Assembly: GCA_020832585.1 (NCBI GenBank)
Contig: JAFIEL010000006.1
Span: 1-58,306, forward strand
DNA from: Natronohydrobacter sp.
GTDB taxonomy: Bacteria; Pseudomonadota; Alphaproteobacteria; Rhodobacterales; Rhodobacteraceae
Direction: 5' to 3'
DNA: 58,306 bases
Positions 25,720 through 34,660 of this stretch are shown piece by piece. The notes below the pieces were generated by a model that saw nothing but the letters and a program-made list of their open reading frames with translations, was not told where the DNA came from and made no database searches. The position numbers and the translations under genes are program-made. How positions within the stretch are numbered: the first letter of the stretch is position 1; every line of letters begins with the position of its first letter.

Positions 25720-28152
25720 ATGAGTATTCTGATTGCGACACGAAAACTGCGGGTTGGTGAAATCGGTTTGTTCCTGCTCTGGGCAGCTCTGGTTATACCG
25801 CTTGCCATTCTGGCCAGTATTCCGACCTCGACCGCAGTGCAGGGGGCGCTGGGTCTGTTTGCCGTTCTGACCGTGGCGGTGCTCAAGCCCTTCACGATGA
25901 AGAACATCATGGTGCGTTTCGCGCTTCTGGCGGTCGCGAGTGCCATCGTTATGCGCTACTGGTTCTGGCGGGCGACGGAAACCTTGCCACCGCTTGACAA
26001 TCCGCTTTCCTTCGCGATCGCGCTGGCCCTTTTCGTTGTCGAAACCTACGCGATCTTTGTCTTTTTCATCAGTTCCTTCATCACCGCCGACCCGATCAGC
26101 CGGACCTTGCCTCCCAAGGTGGCCGCCGCTGACCTGCCGACGGTCGATATTCTGGTGCCCAGTTATAACGAACCGACCGAAATGCTTGCCGTCACGTTGT
26201 CGGCGGCCAAGAACATGCATTATCCTGCCCACAAGCGCACGGTGGTCCTGTGCGATGACGGCGGGACGGACCAGCGCTGCAATCACGAAGACCCCGCGAT
26301 TTCCGAGAAAGCGCGCAAGCGCCGTGCAGAGTTGCAGAATCTGTGCGCGGAACTGGGGATCGTCTATTCGACACGTCCGAAGAATGAACATGCCAAGGCC
26401 GGGAACATGTCCGCCGCGCTGGAGCGGTTGAATGGCGATCTGGTGGTGGTTTTCGATGCAGACCATGTGCCCAGTCGCGACTTTCTGGCGCGGACCGTCG
26501 GATATTTCGTGGAAGACCCCAAGCTGTTTCTTGTGCAGACGCCGCATTTCTTTCTCAATCCTGATCCGGTCGAACGCAATGTCGGCTTTCGTTCGGATTG
26601 CCCGCCTGAAAATGAAATGTTCTATCATCTGGGCCATCGCGGGCTTGACCGCTGGGGTGGGGCCTTTTTCTGTGGCTCTGCGGCCTTGCTGCGGCGCGCG
26701 GCGCTGGACGATGTGGGTGGTTTCGCGGGCGAGACCATCACCGAGGATGCCGAGACGGCGCTGGAGATTCACAGCCGGGGCTGGAAAAGCCTCTATGTCG
26801 ATCACGCGATGATCGCGGGCTTGCAGCCTGAAACCTTCGTGTCCTTTATCGAGCAGCGTGGTCGTTGGGCAGCGGGCATGATGCAGCTTTTGCGCCTGAA
26901 AAATCCGTTGCGCCGCAAGGGCATGAGCCTGACACAGCGCCTGTGTTATCTCAATTCGATGACCTTCTGGCTGTTTCCGCTGGTGCGTATGGTCTTCTTG
27001 CTGGCACCACTGGCCTATCTGTTCTTCGGGATGCAGATCTTCGTGGCGACCATTGAAGAAGTGATGGTCTATATGGGCGCCTATATGGCGGTCAGTTTCA
27101 TGGTGCAGAACGCGCTCTATGCACGGGTACGTTGGCCGCTGATGTCGGAGATCTATGAGACAGCACAGGCGCCTTATCTGTCGGGGGTGGTGATAAAGAC
27201 CCTGTTCAAGCCACGCGGCGCGAAGTTCAACGTGACCGCCAAGGACGAGGTTCTGGAGGAAGATTACATTTCGCCGCTTTTCAAGCCGCTTCTGGCGCTA
27301 TGGGTGATCTGCGCTCTGGGCGTTGTGGCTGCAGGTATTCGCTGGGCGCTGTTTCCAGGGGATCATACGATCCTGATGGTCGTCGGTGGCTGGGCCGTGT
27401 TCAATTTCATCATCCTCTCGGCCTCTTTGCGGGCTATTGCCGAACGCCAGCAGCGGCGTGGTGTGCCGCGGGTCGCAATGAAAGTGCCGGCAGTTGCAGC
27501 CATCGGGAGCCAGAACAAATTCAGCTTCACGGCGGCGACCATACTGAACTCGTCAACCAGCGGTGCAAGATTGAAGCTGGTCGGCGGCCCCGAGACGGAC
27601 GCGGCCGAACTGGCCGCCATCGCGCCGGGCTATGTGCTCTATTTCACGCCGGAATTCCCCAGATCTCCACATCTGGAAAACGCCGTGCGCGTGCAGGTCA
27701 AGAATGTCGAGCGCACCAATTCCGGGGTCATCGTTGGCGTGCGCTATGACCCTGATCAACCCATGCAGTCGCGTGAGACAATCGCGCATCTGATCTTTGG
27801 TGACAGTGCGAACTGGGAACTTGTCCGCGCGGGCAAGAACAAGCCCATGCCGATGCTCAGGGGCATGGCGTATATCGTCACTCTGGCCTTTACCTCTGTG
27901 TATCATACGATGCGCGCGCTGGCCGCAGAGCCTGCGCGCAGACGGGCCGCAGAGGAACGCGCCCGCATGAGCGAGATCAGGGAGCTTGAGCCTGCGCATA
28001 TGCTGGCTTTCGGCGAAGTCTTTGACCCGGAAATCACCAATCCCGATTTCTCTTTCGAACAATACGGGTCCGGTGTTCCGGGGATGAAAGGGTTTCTGAC
28101 CGCCAATCGTCAGGCGCAAATCCTTGCGCGCGGACTGGAGGTGAAGTCATGA
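25720..28152 (+). CDS. bcsA: Cellulose synthase catalytic subunit (UDP-forming)
   Basis: Inner-membrane processive glycosyltransferase (GT2) that polymerises UDP-glucose and extrudes cellulose, 810 residues. Catalytic marks are L-C-D-D-G, F-D-A-D-H, T-E-D-A-E and Q-R-G-R-W (the Q-x-x-R-W motif). Membrane helices flank the catalytic domain. A PilZ domain follows (about residue 590 on) with R-x-x-x-R as R-G-V-P-R and N-x-S-x-x-G as N-S-S-T-S-G, so c-di-GMP should activate the enzyme as shown for the R. sphaeroides protein. ATG 25720 has AAAGG upstream. The stop overlaps bcsB as ATGA. Confidence 0.95.
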   Translation: MSILIATRKLRVGEIGLFLLWAALVIPLAILASIPTSTAVQGALGLFAVLTVAVLKPFTMKNIMVRFALLAVASAIVMRYWFWRATETLPPLDNPLSFAIALALFVVETYAIFVFFISSFITADPISRTLPPKVAAADLPTVDILVPSYNEPTEMLAVTLSAAKNMHYPAHKRTVVLCDDGGTDQRCNHEDPAISEKARKRRAELQNLCAELGIVYSTRPKNEHAKAGNMSAALERLNGDLVVVFDADHVPSRDFLARTVGYFVEDPKLFLVQTPHFFLNPDPVERNVGFRSDCPPENEMFYHLGHRGLDRWGGAFFCGSAALLRRAALDDVGGFAGETITEDAETALEIHSRGWKSLYVDHAMIAGLQPETFVSFIEQRGRWAAGMMQLLRLKNPLRRKGMSLTQRLCYLNSMTFWLFPLVRMVFLLAPLAYLFFGMQIFVATIEEVMVYMGAYMAVSFMVQNALYARVRWPLMSEIYETAQAPYLSGVVIKTLFKPRGAKFNVTAKDEVLEEDYISPLFKPLLALWVICALGVVAAGIRWALFPGDHTILMVVGGWAVFNFIILSASLRAIAERQQRRGVPRVAMKVPAVAAIGSQNKFSFTAATILNSSTSGARLKLVGGPETDAAELAAIAPGYVLYFTPEFPRSPHLENAVRVQVKNVERTNSGVIVGVRYDPDQPMQSRETIAHLIFGDSANWELVRAGKNKPMPMLRGMAYIVTLAFTSVYHTMRALAAEPARRRAAEERARMSEIRELEPAHMLAFGEVFDPEITNPDFSFEQYGSGVPGMKGFLTANRQAQILARGLEVKS

Positions 28153-30443
28153 GCCGGACAAACCTGAAACAGCAGACCGGTCCTGCAATGCCACGCGCGC
28201 ATGCGCGCCGCGCGGGTGCTGCGCTGATGGGGTGTGTGCTTGCCTTTGTCATGCAGACGATACCGACGATGGCGCAAACGGTCTCTGACAGTCTGATCCC
28301 GCTGCCGGAAGTGACCGCGCTCGATCTGCCCGACAGCGTTTCGCCGGTTGATCTGTCAGAACGTTTTGATCCCGCCCGCCGTATCGTCGCTGACATAGAG
28401 GCCAACGATCCTGATCGACAGCTGTGGATTTCGCCGCTGCGCTTGCTGGATCTCGGATATCCGATGCGCAACAGCGTCACACGCATATCGGGCGAACGCG
28501 AATGGGTTGATTTCGATGTCTATGCAAGTGCTGCAGCCGACCAGCAGATCCTGCGCCTGTCGACGGTTTCGGGCATCAACAACCTGCCGGAACGGTCCTA
28601 CCTTCGCGTGTCGTTGAATGGCACGGATCTCGGGCGGCGCAATCTGGTGCATGTCGAATCCTTCGGCGCGATTGACTTTGTGCTGCCGCCAGATCTGCTG
28701 TTGCCGGGGCGCAATCAGGTGCAGATCGAGTTGCGCCAGCATCACCGGATCTATTGCGGACCCGAAGCGTCGTTTGATTTGTGGACAGATATCGACCTTG
28801 CGAAAAGTGGTCTGGTGATCCACCGGGATTTCGAGTCCGTCGGGGTCGAGACATTCCTGATGGGTCTGGCCGCGCAGGCGACCGGGGTGCGTCCGGTCGA
28901 GATTCGCGGGCTGGAAAATCTGGGAAGCGAGGCGGACACCTGGCGGCAGTTCCTTGTTGGCCGACTTAATCAGGTGCTTTCAGGGGCACCAGTGGTGTTC
29001 CGTTTCGAAGATTACTGGACCGCCGAGAGTGCTGGCCCTGCGCATGCGCGCATCACGATCATGCCCGCCGCGCAAAGCCGTATGCGATTTGTCATCGGTG
29101 GTGACGGCGCGATCGTCATGGTTCTGGATGTCGCGCAGGGCACCCGCCCCGAGGACTTGCTGGCTGCGATTCCGCAATTCGACAGACGCTACCAGAATAT
29201 TCGTGCGCCACTGGTAATGCCGGAGCACGCCACCACTTTCGCGGATCTCGGTGCGCAAACAGAAGAGTTCTCGCAGCATTATGCCACGCGGAATCATTTT
29301 TTCAGGCTGCCGAATGACTGGCTTGTGCTGACGGCCGCCAAGGCGCGGATCCAGCTTGACTATGCCTTTGCCGCCAACTTGCCCGAAGGGGCCATGTTGC
29401 TCCTGAGTGTAAATGGAACCTCGATCCGTCTGTTGCCACTCTGGCGCGGGGGCGGGGCGCAGATCGAAGCCTTTCCGATCGATTTCGAAGCGCGTCTGAT
29501 GCATCCGGGGACAAATGTGTTGACCTTCCAGATGTTCGTGCCGGGCAATCCCGCCGATCTGCCCTGCCCGTCAGGGGAGAGCCCGGTGCTTCAGATTTCC
29601 GAAACCTCGACCCTGCATGTGCCCTACAGTCCGTCAATGGTCATTCCGGATATGGATCTGGCCTTTGCCACGCTTGGCGCGGACAGTCTGCGCAAGAACG
29701 AGTTGAGCGCGCGGGCCTATTCAGAAATGGATATCCTGACGCTTTCGGCCGCGCTGAGCCGGTCGCGCGAGGCCGAATATCCGTCGATCCTGCATCTGAT
29801 CGCGATTGATGATCTGGCCTCGATCCCGACGGGCCATCACCGCGCGGACCGTCGCTTGCTGGAGAATACGGTGCTGAGCCGACCAGAGGAAGCTCTGTTG
29901 CTTGCACAGAATGCTGCAACCACGCCGCAGGACCCGTTCATGGCGCGGCGCCCATCATCGCAACCTGTCGCTGCGATGCTGAACGCGGGCTGGACCGAGG
30001 TTGTCGGCAAGGCACAATGGCTGCGCGATAGGGTATTCCCCCATAGCGGCGATCAACTCAACGCCTGGCTGGCCGAACAGCAAGGACATGCGGTCCTGTT
30101 CCAGCTTGACCCTGACCGCCCGAGCGAAATCTGGATGCTGCGCAGTCCCGAGAGCGATATCCACACGATCGCCCTTGCCATCGCGAGCGCGCGCGCATTC
30201 GGAGGGGGGCCAAAGGGGCAGGTTTCGGTCCTGACCCAAGAGGGCCACTGGAACAACTGGTTCGCGCCTGATCGCCAGCCGATTTTGCTGGAACCCTGGT
30301 CGCGGCAGAACTTCCGCGCGGCGATGGGTAACTTCGTTTCCGCCCGCCCGATCTTCTACACCATCCTGATGCTGGGGATTGCCCTGCTATCGGCGCTGGT
30401 CGCGCTGCGACTGGTTATCTCGACACGGGAGCACAAGACATGA
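28149..30443 (+). CDS. bcsB: Cellulose synthase periplasmic subunit BcsB
   Basis: Partner of BcsA, 764 residues: a signal segment (about 20-43), a long beta-rich periplasmic part that guides the glucan, and one C-terminal membrane helix (I-L-M-L-G-I-A-L-L-S-A-L-V-A-L) that packs on BcsA. Regions such as L-S-V-N-G and L-R-V-S-L-N-G-T-D-L-G are carbohydrate-binding-like strands typical of the family. Length matches R. sphaeroides BcsB. ATGA overlaps on both sides (with bcsA and bcsZ) show tight coupling. Confidence 0.92.
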   Translation: MSRTNLKQQTGPAMPRAHARRAGAALMGCVLAFVMQTIPTMAQTVSDSLIPLPEVTALDLPDSVSPVDLSERFDPARRIVADIEANDPDRQLWISPLRLLDLGYPMRNSVTRISGEREWVDFDVYASAAADQQILRLSTVSGINNLPERSYLRVSLNGTDLGRRNLVHVESFGAIDFVLPPDLLLPGRNQVQIELRQHHRIYCGPEASFDLWTDIDLAKSGLVIHRDFESVGVETFLMGLAAQATGVRPVEIRGLENLGSEADTWRQFLVGRLNQVLSGAPVVFRFEDYWTAESAGPAHARITIMPAAQSRMRFVIGGDGAIVMVLDVAQGTRPEDLLAAIPQFDRRYQNIRAPLVMPEHATTFADLGAQTEEFSQHYATRNHFFRLPNDWLVLTAAKARIQLDYAFAANLPEGAMLLLSVNGTSIRLLPLWRGGGAQIEAFPIDFEARLMHPGTNVLTFQMFVPGNPADLPCPSGESPVLQISETSTLHVPYSPSMVIPDMDLAFATLGADSLRKNELSARAYSEMDILTLSAALSRSREAEYPSILHLIAIDDLASIPTGHHRADRRLLENTVLSRPEEALLLAQNAATTPQDPFMARRPSSQPVAAMLNAGWTEVVGKAQWLRDRVFPHSGDQLNAWLAEQQGHAVLFQLDPDRPSEIWMLRSPESDIHTIALAIASARAFGGGPKGQVSVLTQEGHWNNWFAPDRQPILLEPWSRQNFRAAMGNFVSARPIFYTILMLGIALLSALVALRLVISTREHKT

Positions 30444-31516
30444 AGCGACGAGATTTTCTGATCACGGCTCCCACGTTCAGCGCAATGATGCTGTCCATGC
30501 CTGCGCAGGCCGCCTTGCAGGGCGATCTGGCACAAACCGGGCGTGCGGTCTGGGAAAGCTGGAAATCGGCGTTCCTGTCCTCTGACGGGCGTGTGATTGA
30601 TGGATTGCAACAACAGTCCAGCCATTCCGAAGGGCAGGGCTATGGCATGTTCCTGGCCACCGTCTTTGACGATGCCGCCAGTTTCCGCCAGATGTTCCAA
30701 TGGACCGAGCGCCATCTCGCCGTGCGCTCCGATGCCCTGCTGGCCTGGCGTTGGCTGCCGGGACAGGCCAATCCGGTGCCTGACCGCAACAATGCCTCGG
30801 ACGGTGATCTGTTTTATGCCTGGGCGCTGGTGCGCGCGGCCGCGCGGTTTCGGGATCGCAGCTATCTCGAGCGCGCGCAAGAGATCGCGGCGGCGCTGGC
30901 AGCCACATGTATCTTGCCGATGCCGGGACGCAGTGATCAGCTTGTTTTCCTGCCTGCAACCTTCGGCTTCCAGCATGACTCGCATCTGTCGGTGAACCCG
31001 TCTTACTACATGCCCCTTGCAATGCGTGAGGTTGCGGCGGCGACCGGCACGCCTGCGCTGGCCGCCTGCGCGCAATCCGGCGAGACGCTGATGCATGAGA
31101 TCGCGCGCGATGGGCTGGTGCCAGACTGGATCGATGTCGCGCCATCCGGGGTGCGCGCGTCCGAGACCCTTTCGGCCAATGCCGGGTATGAGGCGCTGCG
31201 CGTGCCCTTGTTCCTGATCTGGTCGCGCGTGCCCGATCATATGGCTGTGCGGCGCATGGCAGCGGTCTATGAGCGCACTGTCCAGCCGGGCGTGGCGGTT
31301 CCGACCGTGATCGAACCCTTGTCCGGGGTTGTGCTCGAAAGCAGCGCCGATCCTGGCTATCAGGCACTTGCTGGGCTGACGGTCTGTTCCAGCCAGCGCG
31401 CACTTGGGGCCACGATTCCACCTTTTTCTTCCAACCAGCCCTATTACCCCGCAACCCTGCAGCTTTTCGCGATGGTTGCCGTTCACGAAACCCTGCCCGA
31501 ATGTGTGCCCCTATGA
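30440..31516 (+). CDS. bcsZ: Endoglucanase of glycoside hydrolase family 8 (BcsZ)
   Basis: Periplasmic beta-1,4-glucanase of 358 residues found in most cellulose operons and needed for normal polymer yield. The N-terminus M-K-R-R-D-F-L plus a hydrophobic stretch ending A-Q-A looks like a Tat-type signal. The general acid Glu is in S-H-S-E-G-Q-G-Y-G-M and the catalytic Asp in N-N-A-S-D-G-D-L-F-Y-A-W. N-P-S-Y-Y-M-P is a further family motif. It is coupled to bcsB and to the TPR gene by ATGA overlaps. A Tat signal on this enzyme is notable because E. coli BcsZ uses Sec. Confidence 0.9.
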   Translation: MKRRDFLITAPTFSAMMLSMPAQAALQGDLAQTGRAVWESWKSAFLSSDGRVIDGLQQQSSHSEGQGYGMFLATVFDDAASFRQMFQWTERHLAVRSDALLAWRWLPGQANPVPDRNNASDGDLFYAWALVRAAARFRDRSYLERAQEIAAALAATCILPMPGRSDQLVFLPATFGFQHDSHLSVNPSYYMPLAMREVAAATGTPALAACAQSGETLMHEIARDGLVPDWIDVAPSGVRASETLSANAGYEALRVPLFLIWSRVPDHMAVRRMAAVYERTVQPGVAVPTVIEPLSGVVLESSADPGYQALAGLTVCSSQRALGATIPPFSSNQPYYPATLQLFAMVAVHETLPECVPL

Positions 31517-32922
31517 CGATGACTGGTTCTTTGCCCAAAGCGCTGAGTGTCTTTTTCCTCGCCCTGACCTTGGGCACCGTCGGGGCGTTGGCGCAGACGG
31601 CTGCACATGACGATCTGCGTGCACTGCGCTATTATCTGCAGCAGAATGATCAGGCGGCAGCACAGGCAGAGTTGCGGCGTTTGCGCGTGGCCTTTCCGGA
31701 TTGGCGTCCACCTGCCAATCTCAATGACCTGCTGTCGGTCGAGGCGACGGCAAGCGTTGATGAAGGCGCGATCTGGCGTCTGATCGAACGGCGCGATTAT
31801 GCAGGCGCGCGGCAGTTGATTGAACAGGGTCGCGGCCGCGTTGCTGGCTGGACACCGCCTTCCGATCTTCTGCGGGTTCTCGAAACCAACGAGGCGCAGG
31901 ACAATTTCAGTGCTGCTGTTTCCGCCCGCGACGCGACACGGGCGATTTCGATTGCGCGCGGAGCGCCGCAACTGATGAGTTGCGACCGGATCAACAATGC
32001 CTGGTTGCTGGCAGATATGTATATCCTGTCGGGTCAGAACGGGCTGGCCCTCACCACCTATCGCAACACGGTGCAGTCCTGCCCGACCTATGACCAGATG
32101 CAGACCACACTGGAGAAATCTTCGGCCATCGCGTCGCAGTCGGAATTGCGCGATCTTTTCGTGCTGGCACGTCGCACCAATGCAGGCGCAAAGGGGCAGC
32201 TTGATCAGCTTGAAGCGCGCCTCCTGGGTGGTGCGCGCGCGCCGGTCGCTAACACGGCCGCGGCAGCGCCTGCACGTTCAGCCCCGACACCTGCACCCGC
32301 TGCGGCGGCAGTTCCGGTTGCACCGGTTTCTGCCGGGTCAGCGCAGGGCGCATTGCCCTTGCGCGGCGACGGTCGCATTTCAGAAGTGCGGCGCCTGAAG
32401 GAACAGGAACAATACGCCCGTTGTCTGGCGGCGTCGCAATCGCCGCGCTCGCTGGATGTGCTCTATGAGCGGTCTTGGTGTGCCTATGGCAACCAGCGCC
32501 CGACAGAAGCGCTGGTCGGGTTTCAGGCAGCCGCGCAGGCAGGCGATTCGCTGGGTGCGAATGTGCGCCGCGATGCGCATTTCGGAATGGCACTGGCCTA
32601 TCTGTCGATGAACATGACCGAGCAAGGCGCGGCGACTGCCGCGCAGGTGCGCCTGACCGACACGCAGCACCGGGAAATCGAGACCATTGTGCTGGATCAA
32701 CGCGGGGTGCGGGCCTATCGCGCGGGTGATTTCCGTCAGGCCATCGGATATTTCGACACGCTTGAGCGGGTCAGTGGTTCCTTGCGTCGGGATCTGGCGA
32801 TCTTGCGGGCCTATGCCTATCTCAACACCGGCCAGCGCCCGACGGCGCGGGCTGAATTCGAGCGTCTTCATTCACAACTTGCCACCGCCGAGACCCGGCA
32901 GGGATTGAACGCCGCGCGCTAG
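31513..32922 (+). CDS. TPR-repeat periplasmic protein of the cellulose operon
   Basis: The 469-residue product has a signal peptide (hydrophobic core V-F-F-L-A-L-T-L-G, cleavage near A-L-A-Q) and helical repeats of TPR type in two blocks (about 30-235 and 290-460). They are separated by an Ala/Pro-rich linker (about 240-285). It takes the place of bcsC in the operon but ends without the outer-membrane beta-barrel, so it cannot be a full BcsC. It may act as a periplasmic scaffold between BcsB and a separate pore. The start ATG overlaps the bcsZ stop. No enzyme motif is seen. Confidence 0.8.
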   Translation: MTMTGSLPKALSVFFLALTLGTVGALAQTAAHDDLRALRYYLQQNDQAAAQAELRRLRVAFPDWRPPANLNDLLSVEATASVDEGAIWRLIERRDYAGARQLIEQGRGRVAGWTPPSDLLRVLETNEAQDNFSAAVSARDATRAISIARGAPQLMSCDRINNAWLLADMYILSGQNGLALTTYRNTVQSCPTYDQMQTTLEKSSAIASQSELRDLFVLARRTNAGAKGQLDQLEARLLGGARAPVANTAAAAPARSAPTPAPAAAAVPVAPVSAGSAQGALPLRGDGRISEVRRLKEQEQYARCLAASQSPRSLDVLYERSWCAYGNQRPTEALVGFQAAAQAGDSLGANVRRDAHFGMALAYLSMNMTEQGAATAAQVRLTDTQHREIETIVLDQRGVRAYRAGDFRQAIGYFDTLERVSGSLRRDLAILRAYAYLNTGQRPTARAEFERLHSQLATAETRQGLNAAR

Positions 32923-33229
32923 CGGTCAGGCCCCTCTGACTTTTTCCTGTTCGATTGAAGGGCGCGCGCCAACGGCACGCGTCCTTTTCAATCGTGTCGG
33001 TGAATCGTGCAAAATATTGATAAATAGAAATTATTATCGTTCTGATCATGTCCGCCTTGGGCCTTGTTATCCGATAACACACCGCCTGCAATCGCATAGC
33101 GCGCCCCTGATATTGCGTGGCGGGACACAGCAGCGGCAGGTTTGGCTTAGCGGATCACCCGCCACACACCATCACCACCGGGACAGCCCCGACATCACAC
33201 ACCAACTCAGATCAACAGGAGTTCCTGAC
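32923..33229. promoter_or_regulatory. Gap between cellulose and curli genes with GATAA/TTATC sites
   Basis: An imperfect hairpin (32952-32994, end arms cgattga/tcaatcg) may end the cellulose operon. Beyond it lies AT-rich sequence with GATAA (33019-33023), TTATC (33034-33038) and a 15-bp palindrome TGTTATC-C-GATAACA (33065-33079). The palindrome sits 150 bases before the curlin start and looks like a LacI/GntR-type operator. AGGAG at 33217-33221 is the ribosome site of the curlin gene. Confidence 0.5.
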
Positions 33230-33673
33230 ATGACCTTTTCCTTCACCAACACCCTGACCGGTTCCGCTCTGGCACTTGTGCTCGCCCTTGTGTCCTTGCC
33301 GGCAGATGCCGGATCGAACCGTGTCTTCGTGGATCAATGGGGCCGCGATAACGGGGCCGCTGTCGCCCAGACCGGCCATCGCCAGCGTGTCTCGATCACG
33401 CAGAGCGGTCGCGGCAATCTGTCGCTGAACACGCAGGACGGTGCGCGCAACCGCGTTGTCGTTGGCCAGGTCGGTTGCAACAATGTGGCCGATACTGCGC
33501 AAGGCGGGCGGCGCAATATTGTGGGCGTGTCGCAGATTGGTTGCCGCAATGATGCGACCGTGACCCAGAGCGGCCATCGCAATGCGGTCGGTGTCATCCA
33601 GACCGGCAATGGCAACACCGCCAACGCGACACAGCACGGCAATGGCAATGTGGTCCTGATCATCCAGGACTGA
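33230..33673 (+). CDS. Curlin-repeat amyloid subunit (CsgA/CsgB-like), first copy
   Basis: Secreted amyloid protein of 147 residues. A signal peptide (about 1-25, ending A-D-A-G) is followed by nine or ten strand-turn units of 11 residues with the pattern x5-Q-x-G-x-x-N, for example V-S-I-T-Q-S-G-R-G-N and A-V-G-V-I-Q-T-G-N-G-N. Two Cys occur exactly 22 residues apart, at the same place of the repeat (V-G-C-N-N and I-G-C-R-N). The start has AGGAG 8 bases upstream. It begins a three-gene curli set. CsgA or CsgB cannot be told apart from sequence alone. Confidence 0.88.
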   Translation: MTFSFTNTLTGSALALVLALVSLPADAGSNRVFVDQWGRDNGAAVAQTGHRQRVSITQSGRGNLSLNTQDGARNRVVVGQVGCNNVADTAQGGRRNIVGVSQIGCRNDATVTQSGHRNAVGVIQTGNGNTANATQHGNGNVVLIIQD

Positions 33674-33744
33674 CCTTGCGCCCTTGCCGGGAGCAACCGC
33701 TCCCGGCGAAACCCCGGATAGATGCCCGAGAAAGGAATCTTCTC

Positions 33745-34125
33745 ATGTCTGCGATGCCCTACACGATTGCCGCACTTGTCATTTCAGGTGCTGCCTGCAC
33801 CGCCAGCCTAGCCACCTCGCAAGGTGCACCCGCCAGCGAGGCACTTGTCTGCGAGTTGCGCCTGACCGAGTCCAACCGTCAGGTGACGATCGCCGCGGAA
33901 GCCGAGGCGCGTCAGGCCCTGCACGGCACCTATCAACTGAATATCGACCAGCGCAGCGCGGGGGGGCGTTCCACCATTCGTCAGGGGGGAGAGTTTGACC
34001 TCAAGGCCGGGGAACGCACTACGCTTGGTCAGGCCAGCTTCTCTGGCCGGGCGCGCGATTTCAATGCCGAACTGACGGTCAAGGCCAATGGCCAGACCAA
34101 GACCTGCCGCTCGGCGGCCCTTTAG
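33745..34125 (+). CDS. csgH: CsgH-like curli chaperone/inhibitor
   Basis: Small periplasmic beta-sandwich protein of 126 residues that in alphaproteobacteria keeps curlin subunits soluble before export, functionally like CsgC. A signal peptide (about 1-25) is followed by V-C-E-L-R-L-T, several alternating strands and a final K-T-C that may pair with the first Cys. R-Q-G-G-E-F-D-L-K-A-G-E fits my memory of the CsgH family. The start ATG has AAAGGA upstream. Placement between two curlin genes strongly supports the assignment. Confidence 0.82.
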   Translation: MSAMPYTIAALVISGAACTASLATSQGAPASEALVCELRLTESNRQVTIAAEAEARQALHGTYQLNIDQRSAGGRSTIRQGGEFDLKAGERTTLGQASFSGRARDFNAELTVKANGQTKTCRSAAL

Positions 34126-34173
34126 CAGGGCCGTCTTCACGTTCACCCCAAGCTTTCAGGAAGGAATACTGCC

Positions 34174-34599
34174 ATGTTCCGCTTTTCTCGTACTGTCGCT
34201 GCCAAACCCGCGCGTTTCTCGGTTCTTGCTGCCTTCGCGATGGCGCTCTCGCTGCCCGCCTCCGCGCTTGATGCGAAATCACTTTCGCTCGCGATCAATG
34301 CCCGCAACGCCGATGAGGCGCGCGCCCTGAATACCGCGATCACGCTTTATTCCATCCATCGCGACATTCGCGCCGGGGCGGATGTGCGGCAAGTGGGGCA
34401 CAACCATGCTGCCCGCGTCCATCAATCGGGTGGCGGCAATCAGGGGATCATTCGCCAGCGCGGGCAGGGGCATAGCGCCAATCTGTCCCAGCAGGGCAGG
34501 AATAACGGGCAGGTGATCTTGCAATATGGCAATGGCGCGCATGCCGATGTGCACCAGACCGGCGGGCAGGCGGGGATCCTGATCCAGTTCGCGCCCTGA
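34174..34599 (+). CDS. Curlin-repeat protein, second copy (CsgB/CsgA-like)
   Basis: The 141-residue product has a signal peptide (about 1-32, ending A-S-A-L-D). A helical N-terminal part of about 40 residues follows (N-A-R-N-A-D-E-A-R-A-L-N), then about seven 11-residue curlin units such as A-A-R-V-H-Q-S-G-G-G-N and S-A-N-L-S-Q-Q-G-R-N-N. It is richer in His than the first copy, has no Cys and has fewer repeats, so it could be the nucleator (CsgB role). It is followed after about 60 bases by the ABC exporter. Export genes csgE, csgF and csgG are not in the window. Confidence 0.82.
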   Translation: MFRFSRTVAAKPARFSVLAAFAMALSLPASALDAKSLSLAINARNADEARALNTAITLYSIHRDIRAGADVRQVGHNHAARVHQSGGGNQGIIRQRGQGHSANLSQQGRNNGQVILQYGNGAHADVHQTGGQAGILIQFAP

Positions 34600-34660
34600 T
34601 TTGCAGGCTTTCACTGGCCAGTCAAACCCGGTAAGTCACGGTCCCAGGATGCAGGGCCAG

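Noticed and set aside
25474-26805. Antisense frame of 443 codons opposite bcsA
   Set aside because: bcsA is certain from its catalytic motifs, and the antisense product is low-complexity in charged residues.
33230-34599. Repeated coding units in the curlin genes as a CRISPR-like array
   Set aside because: The repeats are 33-base protein repeats with variable bases, in frame within genes that have signal peptides.
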